Part shown: positions 11,774 to 21,640 of the stretch, in pieces
Position numbering within the stretch: position 1 is the first letter of the stretch
Layout: each line of letters opens with the position of its first letter
From: Trebouxia sp. TZW2008
Lineage: Eukaryota > Chlorophyta > Trebouxiophyceae > Trebouxiales > Trebouxiaceae
Direction of reading: 5' to 3'
DNA length: 64,000 bases
Assembly: GCA_002118135.1 (NCBI GenBank)
Contig: BDIU01000192.1
Span: 62,001-126,000, forward strand
Notes under the pieces: generated by a model
What the model was told of the DNA's origin: nothing
Databases searched by the model: none
The model's input: the letters and a program-made list of their open reading frames with translations, nothing else
Translations under genes and position numbers: made by a program

Positions 11774-14700
11774 GTTTCTGCCGATACCTACGCTTTTACA
11801 ACCACAGAGGTCCAGGCCAAACAGGCTGAATTGCAAGCGCACCATCGGATCAAGCGTCTGGGGCAAGTGAGACGACAGGAGAAGCAGATTGCTCAACTGC
11901 AGCGCAAACTGTACAAGGAGAACTGTCAAGAGCTTGCAGCCCTTGAACAAGCAGCAGCAAGTCAGGCATGGCAGTCAAGATCCGGTCAGGCTCTCCTTGA
12001 ACTGCAGCAGCAGCTGGTTGCAAGCGTTGCCAGAGCAGGCTCCGGCCAAAAAGCTGCACAGGCGGCCAGTCAGGCAGCAGCAACACATGCAGCTGAACGT
12101 ACAGCACAGCGTGCTGCTCAGCTGCAGCGTGCCAAGCATCGCTTTGCGCACGCTCTACAGCTCAGGCACGCAGAGCAGACAGCCGCCATCAGCGCAGATG
12201 TCACGCGCTTGCAGAGGATCAGTGACACTAAGGCAGCAGAGAGCGCCCGTGCTCATGCCTTGGCACAGCAGCACAGGGCTGTTCAAGCAGAAGAAGCCAA
12301 CGGTGCAACGGCAGCCAATCCAGCCTGGAGCGAGGCTGCCATGCGCAACATTGACTACAGGCACACCAGATTGCATGAGCTGGGCAGTGCAGTGATTGTG
12401 GAGAGAAACCTAGACAAGGGTGCAACAGGGCGCAATGAAGCTGCTGAGACAGCTATGCAGCATCAGGCACGGCAAGTTGTCATCTCCCAGCTGCTTCTCT
12501 TGTCTGCTCTGTATTTTTGATGTGCACTTTGTCCTTGCCGTCTGGATGTTAGCAATAACACTGCACCTGCCTTGCTTGCCAACGGAAGATGAGTTTGAAA
12601 CAAGGCAAATGCATAATATCAGTGTGCGAGGCCCCAATGTTGTGACAGATGCTTGCTGCACAGCACCTCAGCACTTTGTCAGGCAACACTACAAAATTCA
12701 GTAACAGGCGTATACATGCCTTTTTGCAGCGCACCTTGTGAGGTCAGAGCTGTTTATGTGCGCAGCTAGCATTTGTGCTATAATGTGTAATAGATTGATC
12801 ATCGCTATCATGTGCAGCATGGCAAGGGAAGCTGAGGAGCGTAGGACAGTTTCAGAGCGTCAGCAAGCAGACATACAGGCGCGAGGGCAAGCAGCTGCCA
12901 GGCAGGACAGGCTGATGTCAAACGCAAAGCAGACGCACGCGCAGCTGGAGGCAGCTCAGCAGGCACAGCGTGCACAGCAAATCAAGGGCTTGACAGCCAA
13001 GCCGCCGCCATCCCTGGGCTTCAGGTGAATGCGCTTGTTGTGCATGTCAGTCATCATGTCCATGAAACTTTGCAGAATCAAGGCAAGAACATGATATGGC
13101 ACAGCAAACACAGTATGCACAGCAAATAAAGGGCTTGACCGCCAAGCTGCCGCCTTCCTTGGGTTTCAGGTGAATACACTGTGACTTTTGCCAGCTGTTT
13201 GAGATGCTCATGAATGTGCAAGATCTACATTGTGATGCCAAAAAAACTGCATGACAAGTCAATAAAGGGTTGTTTACAAGCCATGTTGCATTAGCAATTT
13301 CAAAAGTCCTCATTCCAGCTGATTCTAGCAGCTCAGCTATCACTGTCAGATGCTCGTATACCCTGTTGATTGGTTTTCACTACGCTTCGGCAAGGAGCAC
13401 TCTATGCCATACATCCTTTGGCTGCGCGCTGTGCTGTAGTGTTCAGCTTATACTTCTGCTGCGAGATAACAACTTCTTTGCAGTCACAAAGTCATCAAAA
13501 GCTGCTCATAAATACGGCAGTCTGCAGGATAGTTTTGTATCCATTACATTAGTCAACCAAGGCTCATTGCTGACCCGTGTGTCAGGTGTGACAGTGCGCA
13601 TGCCCAGCAGCAACTGCAGCGGCACTTTGAGGCTCAGTTTTTACATAAGCCAGAAGAACTCAAAGCCAGGCTCAGAAGCCAACTTCAGCAGCAGCAGCAG
13701 CATGGAAGCAGCGCAGCCCTGCATTGGACTTCTTGTGTGCCTGCTGACAGGCGTCAGAGAATGAATTTGGCCAGCCACTTAGGTAAGTCTAATTTAAGTG
13801 ATGTTAAATGTCACGCTGTCCAGCCAAAAGCAGGCTTAGGCCAGATGTAGCCTTGCACTGAACTTTTTGTGTGCCTGCGGCTAGGCATCAGAAGATGCAC
13901 TTGGCTACAGGTAAAGGCATTGCGGCAACCTCGGAGCAAGTGATGCAGTGTTGAGCGAAAGTGCTTGTTGCAGACCTGTAGGCCGAATGTCTTGCCTACT
14001 GCTGTGCTACAAGTGGAGTCTGTGTACACAAGGCTTGCAGCATGCCAGCCAAAGAATCTTTGCGGTTGCATGTCTACTGAGTACACCAAGTCTCAATGGC
14101 AAACGCCAGCTCAGCAACTGATTCCAGCACAACTGCAGTGAAGGCAGTGCTGTGGCGATGCAAGTTGTATCCCTGCCACGCAAACCACACGGGCAACACT
14201 ACTGCACTGCAGTTGAGAGCTTGACAAAACAGGCACTTTTGCTGCAATGCAGGTAATACCACTGCCAACCAGAAGGCAGCTAGAGAAGATGACTCTGAGC
14301 TGCAACATAGAAAGCAGGTGCCTTTTCCAATGGCCAGACAGGCTGCACCTGTCTCAGGGAACACACCAGCAGGAACAAGATATCAGCTGGCAGAACCCGA
14401 GATACCTGCTGCCAAGGTGAGGCATGCATGTATTGAAAAGCAGTATTGCTCTTTGCTTGGGACGCATTTGTTGTGCAAAGCTTAGCAATGCTTCAGCCTT
14501 TCGGCAAGACAGTCAATGATCTCTAGCAGACACTGAACGATTCCAGTCAGATATCAGGCATGCTGTTTGCAGTGGCATCAGCATTGCTCCTGATCTTGAG
14601 AGCAGTTGAGAGCAAGTGCAGGATTTTGGCAGCAATGCTGCTGCACCTGACAATGACCAGCCATTCTACCAAATGCACTGCTGTTGCTGTGGATATTTCT

Positions 14701-17700
14701 GCCAATGAATCAATAAGCTGAGAGTATATATGTAACAGAAGCTTTCAGGAGGTCATCAGATCACTGGGATCAAGCAAGGAGCATATGTCTTGCAAAACAG
14801 CAATGCTGCTGCAGAGTAAGTCAGCTGAAGATGTGCTGGCTGAGGAGCTGCATGAAGCCATCAGAGAAGCTGCCAGCCACCAACATATGGCGGCACAACA
14901 GGCTCAGCCAGGGCCAAAACATCAGGTGAGGTCACCAGCTTGCACATGAAGCAATGTCACACAAATTCATCAATGAGGATGTCTCGCTTGCAATCACTGG
15001 CTCAGCTGCATCCTTCTGCATTTGTGCAAGCTGGTCTTGCGTTTGAAGTCACTCAGATGTCCACGCCATGTCTGCTGTGGCCCTGTGCGCTTGCGGAGGC
15101 TGAGCATGCACGGCATTGTCAAATACATCATGTTCAAACATGTCATCCCAGCCTTACAAGTCTCAACGCGATTGATTGCTTTGTGTGCAGCTTGCCCACA
15201 CACTGCCAGATGCTGCAACTCAATTTGTATGCCAGTCGGGTTTGTTCTGCAGGTAAGGCATACATCTGCAACCAGACGAGCTGTGCCAAATGGCAAAGCT
15301 GCTCAACCTAACACAGGTGCAGCAGCTTCTGCCCAGCTGCTACCACAGCTACGGCAGAGCAGCTCCAGCAGCGGCAGATTGTCTGACCTGAATCAAGATT
15401 GGCAACAGCACAGCGTGCAAAGCATGACTGATAGGTTACAGAAGCACATCAATGTTGAGCTGTCAGAAGAGGAGCTGTTGCAGTGGCAGCCTGTCTTTCC
15501 TGCCAGGAATATGTCAGACAGCTTTCCCGCCACAAGTACCACCTCATCTGCTGGCAAAACAGGGCCTGGTGATTTTGCCGCCAGACAGGCACTTCCCGTC
15601 AAGTATGACAGACCTGTGCAAGAGTGCAATCTGGCAAGCCTTGACAAGCTTCCCACCAGTGACAGCAGATTTGCAGAAATTGACAGTGCACCAAACAGCG
15701 GCAGAATCAAAGCAGGCTTGGCAGGTCTTGCTGCTGAGGGCAAAGACAGCATGCCAGCTTCTGTTCAGATGCCTGGCGCGAGACCTGAGGCTGGCCTGCC
15801 TGACATTCCCGTCGACTACAGCCTGCATCCTTCTTCCTCTGCTTTCAGCGCGCTGCACGCTATGCATGCTGAGCCTCCTCTTGCTCAAATCAGTCTCCCA
15901 TTCCTGCCTTACTCTTCTGCAGCACCTCTGAGTACTCTACCCGCAGCTCCCTTGCCCGCTGCACCTTCCCTGTCAGCTTCCACCCACACAGACTGGCCAG
16001 CTTCAGACGCACCCTCACAGAGACACAGCGTCTCCTCCTGCTCCTCAGTGGCAACAGATACACACACAGGCGGACACAGCATTGCTTCGCCATCCAGCAG
16101 ATCTATGACTGCTGCGGTGGCTACAGCACTACAATCGGACAGACACCCTGATCAGCTTAATAGCCTGGCAGAACAGGAAGCTTTAAGCTTTTCAACAGAT
16201 CTAGCAGTAGACTGGCACAAGCTTGACACTGCAGAGCTGCACAGACAGACCTCTGCTCTGCTGTGTTCTCTGAAACCGCCTTTGGAGCATGGGCATGCCT
16301 CTTCTTTGGATGAGGATTTGCATGTGCTGCCAAACGCAGAGGGCGCTTCTCATGCACAGCGTCACAGACAGACAGGTACTGCAACTCTGCTCATTTTGCT
16401 CAGTGATCATTACCGGCATCATTGTCTGGATTGTACTACATTTGGGTCTTGTTGCGCAGACAGGGCCTCTCAAGAGATTTGTGTGGACATGTGCAGTTCA
16501 TGTACGCTTCATGTAATGGCACGCTGCTGTGTTGCCAAAATGTTGAGGCTGCAAACGCTGCAGACAGCATGCATCATTGTTTCACAGCATCAAAGTGTTT
16601 TGCATGCAGGCAGCTGATTGCTGTTTTCAATGCAAATGATTCTGCTGCCTGGCTGCATCATGCTGCTTCTCAATGCGCAACACACATGATGTAACATGGT
16701 CAGGCATCAAGCCTTTGTGATCTCAGCTCATACCCGCTGCTCGCATCTTCGTTCTTGAAGCTGTTCAGCATGGTTTTGAATCTGTTGATAAGGTGTATGG
16801 TTCAGGCTTGACTTGGAACCTTCAGCGTACTTGCTGCCTCACAATGCAGTGTTGCTGCAGGCGTCCAGCATGATCTGCGCCAGCACCACATTAGTGGCAG
16901 CAATGGCTCTGTGTCTTTGACTCCCACAAGAGCATCACGCAGTGAGGGGCTATCAGCCGCAGCCTTTAGCTCTGCTGGTTCCGCCCTGCCCTCCATAAGG
17001 GCATCAGGCAGTCAGGGGCTGTTGGCATCAGCCTTTGGCCCTGCCCTTCATGCCCTGCAATCACTGAGCTCTACCATCTCGGCGGACACTGCAGAGGCAA
17101 CAGCCTTCTCTAAGCCTGAGGTTGTTTCCCGGAGCCTCACGTCGCGGCTGAACTCAGTTGGCCCAGATGATGCCCTCAGCCACCTGCAGGTGTGTATCAT
17201 GCATGATAGTAGCTGTTGTCAAGTGCCATGTCAAGATTCAGCCACCTTCAGGTGTAAAATGTGCAAGAGATTTGCTGCTTCCAAGTGCCATGTTGAGAGC
17301 AATTGCAATGCACAAGACTAAGCTGGCTGGTTTGTGTCTGCCTGACTGCTGTGAGTCAGTCACTCACACCCACTATACAGGAGCAAAGTAACAAATCTAA
17401 AGGCTGCATGCATTGAGTGCTGCACTGTATGCACTGCATTTGGAGAGGACAGATGGTGTTACACCACATGCAGCATTGTCTGACAGCGCAAACATGCAAG
17501 GACAAAAGCGAGATTGAGCACAGCTGCTTGTACTATAGCAAGTTGCGTTGCCTATGTCCCTACAAAGATGCTCAGAACAAGCCTGGCGAGACAGGACTTG
17601 GAGCCCACACACCTAGCACATGTGCTAGAACATGTAATGGTAAGTATTATCATTAAGTGTGTGGCCTGACTGTAGGCTTCTTCCTTCCCTGTGACCACTG

Positions 17701-19286
17701 GATCTGGCCGCTTGTCTGGTGGCTTTAGCGGCACCTCAAAATCCTCTTCTACTTCAGTGTCTGACAATGGCCAAACCCAATCCTCTTCTGCTTTGCTGCC
17801 TGCTGAGGGCAGTGGTGGCTATCAGGGCTTGGCAGCCATAGCTGGGAATCTGGCCGCCAGTCTGTCTGATATGCTGGGCTCTGACTCAGACAGCAACTCT
17901 ATAGCTGAGCTTGCGCTCATGACCTCAAGCTCAAAGCAGGCTCAGCATACCCAGCATGCGCAGTTGATGCAGCAGGCACAGGATCATGCTGGTGCTGTGA
18001 CACAAACCACAGATGCATTATGGAGGCAGCTTGAGCAGTCATCAAGCATCAACAGAACTGGCGTGTCACAGTCATCAACTGACACAAGCATGCAAGATGC
18101 TTCAGCTTACGATTTGGGAGCTGGTTATGACAATGTCCGAGTAAGCGTCGGGAAGCATACAGCTGACATAGCACAGCACATGCAGGCACAAGCAGCTGCT
18201 GCAGCGGAAATGTCTGAAGCACCTTCCAGCTTAGTGTCTGGCATCACAGGCCTTCAGGTGCGCATTAGCAATGCTATTGACACCAAGGGTGCAACAGCAG
18301 CTTCCAGCGTCATTTCTGGGATTACTGATCTGCAGCCCAGGCAGACAGCTGCTGCATGGACCCTGCCTACAGCTCTAGGGTCGACGTCAAGCAGAGCAGC
18401 GGATCTGTTTGATCCCAGATTTCAACTGCCATTGGACAGTGAAGCCTCAAGTGGATTCAGCCAAGGGCCTATTGTAACACACCACCGACCCAAGCCAACT
18501 GCTGAGATGAGTAATGCAGCAGCTTCCTCAACTGTTTCAGGCATAACAAAGCTGGACCTGGCCTCAGCTGCAGCAGCAGCTTTGCCCTCCAGGGCTGTTG
18601 GTAGCATGACCGCCCTGCAGGCTGAGGCAGCTGGAGCAGCAGCAGCTCTCTCAGAAGCTGCTGGAGCAGCGTCCAGCACAGTGTCAGGATTGACAGAGCT
18701 GCCAGCTGCTGCTGCACCTTTCAGGGCTGTTGCCAGCACATCTGCCCTTCAGAACAGGGCAGCTGCAGCATTTGCGCTGTCACAAGCATCTGGAGCAGCT
18801 TCCAGCACAGTGTCTGGCATCACAGAGCTGCAACCAAATGCTGCTCCACCTTCCAGGGCAGCTGCAGCATTTGCCCTGTCACAAGCTTCTGGATCAGCTT
18901 ACAGCACAGTGTCTGGCATCACAGAGCTTGCAGCTGCTGGCAATGCCGTGAGTCAGCCTGCTCAGATGCCGCATACAATGCCTGCAGAACGCAATCCTTT
19001 TGGGCTGTCAGGTGCACACTCTGTTGATGGCTTTGCCCTATGGCAGGCAACTGTGCCACAATCCAGCATTGTCTCAGGAGTCTCTGAGCTGGCAGGAGAA
19101 GCCACAGCTGCAGTAGATGAAGTTTCAGTTGCAAGAGAGCCAGCCACACCTGCAGCAAGGCCAAAGCAGGCTTCGATAGTGGTTACAGATCAAGCTGCTA
19201 TGGCTGTAGCTTTGACAGATGCTGTGGAAGCTGCCTCAAGCCTGATCTCTGACTTGGCTGCTGATAGGAGAAGCCCCAGGGCATGA
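11774..19286 (+). CDS. Very long coiled-coil protein, CEP295-like (centriole)
   Basis: Exons supported: 11774-12475, about 12837-13024, 13586-13782, 14253-14416, 14749-14925, 15253-16375, 16861-17189 and 17676-19286 (TGA). Another exon near 14524-14640 is unresolved, and the start exon is missing. The phases of the listed exons agree. The first exon is an Ala/Gln/Arg-rich helix (RRQEKQIAQLQRKLYKENCQ) followed by a segment with NIDYRHTRLHELGSAVIVER. This order and spacing resemble the N-terminus of animal CEP295/Ana1, which converts centrioles to centrosomes; the similarity is distant. Exon 15253-16375 is Ser/Pro/Ala-rich and probably disordered. The last exon carries at least eight copies of a motif like ASSTVSGITEL. 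Exons 3, 4 and 9 have tandem copies of their 3' edges in the following introns. The single-gene interpretation rests on compatible phases and continuous composition; two genes are possible. Confidence 0.55.
13106..13169 (+). repeat. Copy of the 3' edge of exon 12837-13024
   Basis: It repeats the last 63 or so bases of the exon (original about 12962-13024, encoding IKGLTAKPPPSLGF) and again ends in TTTCAG|GTGAAT, an intact donor. It encodes the same peptide with changes (one start is broken: caaataaag). Confidence 0.85.
13838..13911 (+). repeat. Copy of the 3' edge of exon 13586-13782
   Basis: The block repeats the final 75 or so bases of the preceding exon, from the CCTTGCACTG stretch through the donor. 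The donor is kept as CTACAG|GTAAAG, compared with ACTTAG|GTAAGT in the original. Confidence 0.8.
17228..17256 (+). repeat. Short copy of the 3' edge of exon 16861-17189
   Basis: The stretch attcagccaccttcag|gtgt echoes the exon end ctcagccacctgcag|gtgt about 60 bases earlier, donor included. Confidence 0.65.
17569..17640 (+). repeat. Dispersed intronic repeat, copy b
   Basis: This is the longest copy: gatgctcagaacaag, then cctggcgagacaggacttgg, then the palindrome AGCACATGTGCT. It lies 36 bases before the last exon of the CEP295-like gene. Confidence 0.85.
17676..19286 (+). repeat. Eight-fold protein repeat (ASSTVSGITEL type) in a coding exon
   Basis: Inside the last exon of the CEP295-like gene, a 10-12 residue motif recurs near 18225, 18300, 18522, 18667, 18799, 18895, 19060 and 19230. 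The consensus is A-A-S-S-T-V-S-G-I-T-E-L. Spacers are Ala/Gln-rich. Three central copies (18600-18920) are also similar at DNA level, indicating recent duplication. Confidence 0.85.
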
Positions 19287-19455
19287 GACGCTACAAGCAA
19301 TCTGTCATAAACATAGTTTCAACTTGTAAAGTGATGCAGGCAGCCTGTCTGTTTGCATTCTTTCTGCAGCAAGTACTGCCCAAGCTTCGCATTTGAACAG
19401 TTTGTCATTCCGAACTGCTAAGGCTTGCGCAGCTTATTGAGCAGCAACGCTCAGA

Positions 19456-19827
19456 TCACTGCACAACTTGTGCTGCATCAACTTGCGCAAACTCGATTTC
19501 GACACCAAAATGCAGTGTCCAAGTCCCTTCTGGCATGAAGCCCTCATCCAGATTGGATTCAATGGCAACACGGTATGAACATGATGTATGCATGCTCAAG
19601 TCTTTTGGCTGCATGTGAAGCACATGCTCAAAAGCAACAGCTGTAAATTTCTCAGAATCAGATCCTGAGGTGTGGAGCTGAAACTTGTCCATGATATGCA
19701 ATCTTTGTGATGAATGTGCAGCTGAACATGCAACTGTGAAACAGCACCGTGCGCATGTAGCATCGGCCAAGCCAAGCAATTGGTCAAGACTGCGTATAAT
19801 AAGTACTTGAGGGCCGTGTGGATGCAT
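19456..19827 (-). CDS. Possible small protein, unrecognised
   Basis: An ATG-started frame of 123 codons on the minus strand ends in a stop at 19456. The C-terminal half (WTLHFGVEIEFAQVD) has alternating hydrophobic residues like beta strands; there is no recognised domain. It lies tail-to-tail with the CEP295-like gene. Chance occurrence cannot be excluded. Confidence 0.25.
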   Translation of the reverse strand: MHPHGPQVLIIRSLDQLLGLADATCARCCFTVACSAAHSSQRLHIMDKFQLHTSGSDSEKFTAVAFEHVLHMQPKDLSMHTSCSYRVAIESNLDEGFMPEGTWTLHFGVEIEFAQVDAAQVVQ

Positions 19828-19950
19828 GTAGTGTAACAGTTAAACTAGCATACTTACTGTGAATCATGGCATGATAAAATTACTATGATGATCCGATGAT
19901 CATACAGAGTGCAAAGGCCGCAAAGCCAACAGATTGCTCCAGCGCGAGGA

Positions 19951-19979
19951 AGTCTTGCAGGAGCAATTCCTGCAAGACT
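19951..19979. repeat. Perfect 12-bp inverted repeat with 5-nt loop
   Basis: AGTCTTGCAGGA at 19951-19962 pairs exactly with TCCTGCAAGACT at 19968-19979 around the loop GCAAT. It lies upstream of the hypothetical membrane-protein gene and inside an antisense open frame. A role as an RNA hairpin or palindromic protein site is possible but unproven. Confidence 0.9.
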
Positions 19980-20094
19980 CTTGTCCTGTGCGGGAAATTC
20001 AAATTTGGTGGCAGTCTGATCAAGCCTCTTCTTCTTGTGTCACCTTCAAGTAGATCGCTGGTCTGTTGCAGCAACCGCTCGCGCCGTTCGGCAA

Positions 20095-20877
20095 ATGGCG
20101 TGGTCCTTGACACGTCCACATGCACAATGGGTGCCAAGCCGATCACCCAGCAGAGGACTGCATGCCAGGCGACAACTGATTCACTGCAGTCTCTTGACCA
20201 AAGATAGCTGGAACGGCGACGATCCTGTCCCCCAGTCCCTCTCGGCCACATCTGTGAACCTAAACAGACCATCCGGTAGCATTGATGGGCTTACTTTGTA
20301 TCAGCTGTGCCAAAGCAGGCCTCACTTGAAGCAGCTCAAGGTGTCAGCTGCGTCCTTCAACTCTCCTATGGCAGGACAGTGGGACCTGCGAAGCTTGCAA
20401 AAGCTGCAAGTCGACTTCAGCCAGTCGTCAGACCAAACACAGACAGTTGATCAGTTCCTGCAGCATGCAGACAAACTGTATCTCAAAGAGCTGAAGCTAA
20501 CATACACAGGGCCAGGTTTTGCAAGTGTTCACGCTGGCACACTAGCCAAAATGCATGTTGAGGATGTGCAGCTCAAAGGATTCACCATCCGCCGTTCAGC
20601 ATTGCTAGCCAAGCGCAAGGGAAGATTGATAGACTGTGTCCTGGATATCTCAAAAATGGATCTTGACATCTTCTACCGGTCAGCAAAAGAGCTTGACTTG
20701 GAGCGCTGCAGGCTGTCGCAAAATGTGTCTTGGCGGATTTACCTGTCTCTGATAGTCTTGTCAGGGTTGACTTTGTTGATCACATTCAATCCTCCAGCAC
20801 TTGCAGCCGTCGCCGTACTTGTGTCAATAGCTGCGTTTGTGCTAAACCTCGTTGCAATGAAAGGTACCTATTGGTAG
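20095..20877 (+). CDS. Hypothetical protein with two C-terminal membrane segments
   Basis: A single open frame from ATG at 20095 to TAG at 20875-20877 gives 260 residues; the frame is open from 20020 but has no earlier ATG. The N-terminus is Arg/Ser-rich with few acidic residues up to about residue 40, compatible with an organelle transit peptide. The middle has leucine-spaced segments (LTLYQLCQSRPHLKQLKVS and KLYLKELKLTYTG) slightly like leucine-rich repeats. The C-terminus has two hydrophobic helices (about residues 210-230 and 233-256) ending MKGTYW. I do not recognise the family. A chloroplast or other endomembrane location is inference only. An upstream exon could replace the start, since an overlapping antisense frame covers 19883-20272. 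Confidence 0.55.
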   Translation: MAWSLTRPHAQWVPSRSPSRGLHARRQLIHCSLLTKDSWNGDDPVPQSLSATSVNLNRPSGSIDGLTLYQLCQSRPHLKQLKVSAASFNSPMAGQWDLRSLQKLQVDFSQSSDQTQTVDQFLQHADKLYLKELKLTYTGPGFASVHAGTLAKMHVEDVQLKGFTIRRSALLAKRKGRLIDCVLDISKMDLDIFYRSAKELDLERCRLSQNVSWRIYLSLIVLSGLTLLITFNPPALAAVAVLVSIAAFVLNLVAMKGTYW

Positions 20878-21640
20878 CGAATGGAACTAGAACACATGAA
20901 GACACTGGCAAGTTTGCGCAAGGCATGACCTGATCTGACGGTAGACGTGTACCATAGCTTGTGGAGTTATGTGTTTGAGCTGTTCAACTTGTGATTGTTT
21001 GTTTCTCTCATAACAATTTTGGCCGCGGCCTTATTGCTGGGGATTGTAAGCTGCTCACATTGTGTGGTTCTTGAGTCTGGGTGATGGGAAGCACCTGCAG
21101 GTGTTTGAGTGTGTGACATGGGCTTTGCAGGACAAGCAGTATCGTTTTTCTGATGAGTGTGGTCATACAATGCGTACTTTCTTTGCGCTGCAAATTCTTC
21201 TAGCCTAGTAGGGTTGTTTGACTATGTCATTGACTGCCTGCATCTATACAACATAGTCATTTCCAGTGCTGGGCACATTTTGTCAGCCTTGTTGGCTGGT
21301 ATGTAATTTTTTTCTTCTTCTTTGCAGGCACTTGACCCAGCACGTGCCTGCATGTGCAAAAAGCTCACGTGCATTGTGTTATGCACTTTAGAAACTCTCG
21401 TTCAAGATTGCAGCAACCGTCAGACGCTGCAAGCATGCAATGCTATGCCGCTGCGACTCGAGAAACATCTCTGGTGGATCTGTGCTTGGCCCCAGGCGAA
21501 CTTGCGTGCTCATTGCTTCCTTGCGCAAATTGGTGTGCGTCTTTCATTGCAGTGCTGTTCATCAACCCAGTGAGATCGACGTTCGCCTTCGCTACTCGCG
21601 CTTGTTAATCTATCGGCTCTGAGCTTGCTCACGAGCTGCG
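20878..21640. other. Intergenic spacer before the TauE/SafE gene
   Basis: No gene supported. It is AT-richer than its neighbours, with a T-rich run near 21307-21322 ahead of the start region of the exporter gene. Confidence 0.4.

Larger units (their letters stand above)
19287..20094. other. Intergenic region with 3' end of the CEP295-like gene
   Basis: A TGTAA element, the usual green-algal polyadenylation signal, occurs at 19325-19329, 39 bases after the stop codon. Two antisense open frames of uncertain reality (19456-19827 and 19883-20272) and a perfect hairpin (19951-19979) also lie here. Confidence 0.4.

Noticed and set aside
15393..15888. Long antisense frames opposite exon 15253-16375
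   Set aside because: They are shadows of a long, low-complexity coding exon; the sense frame fits flanking splice sites and phases.
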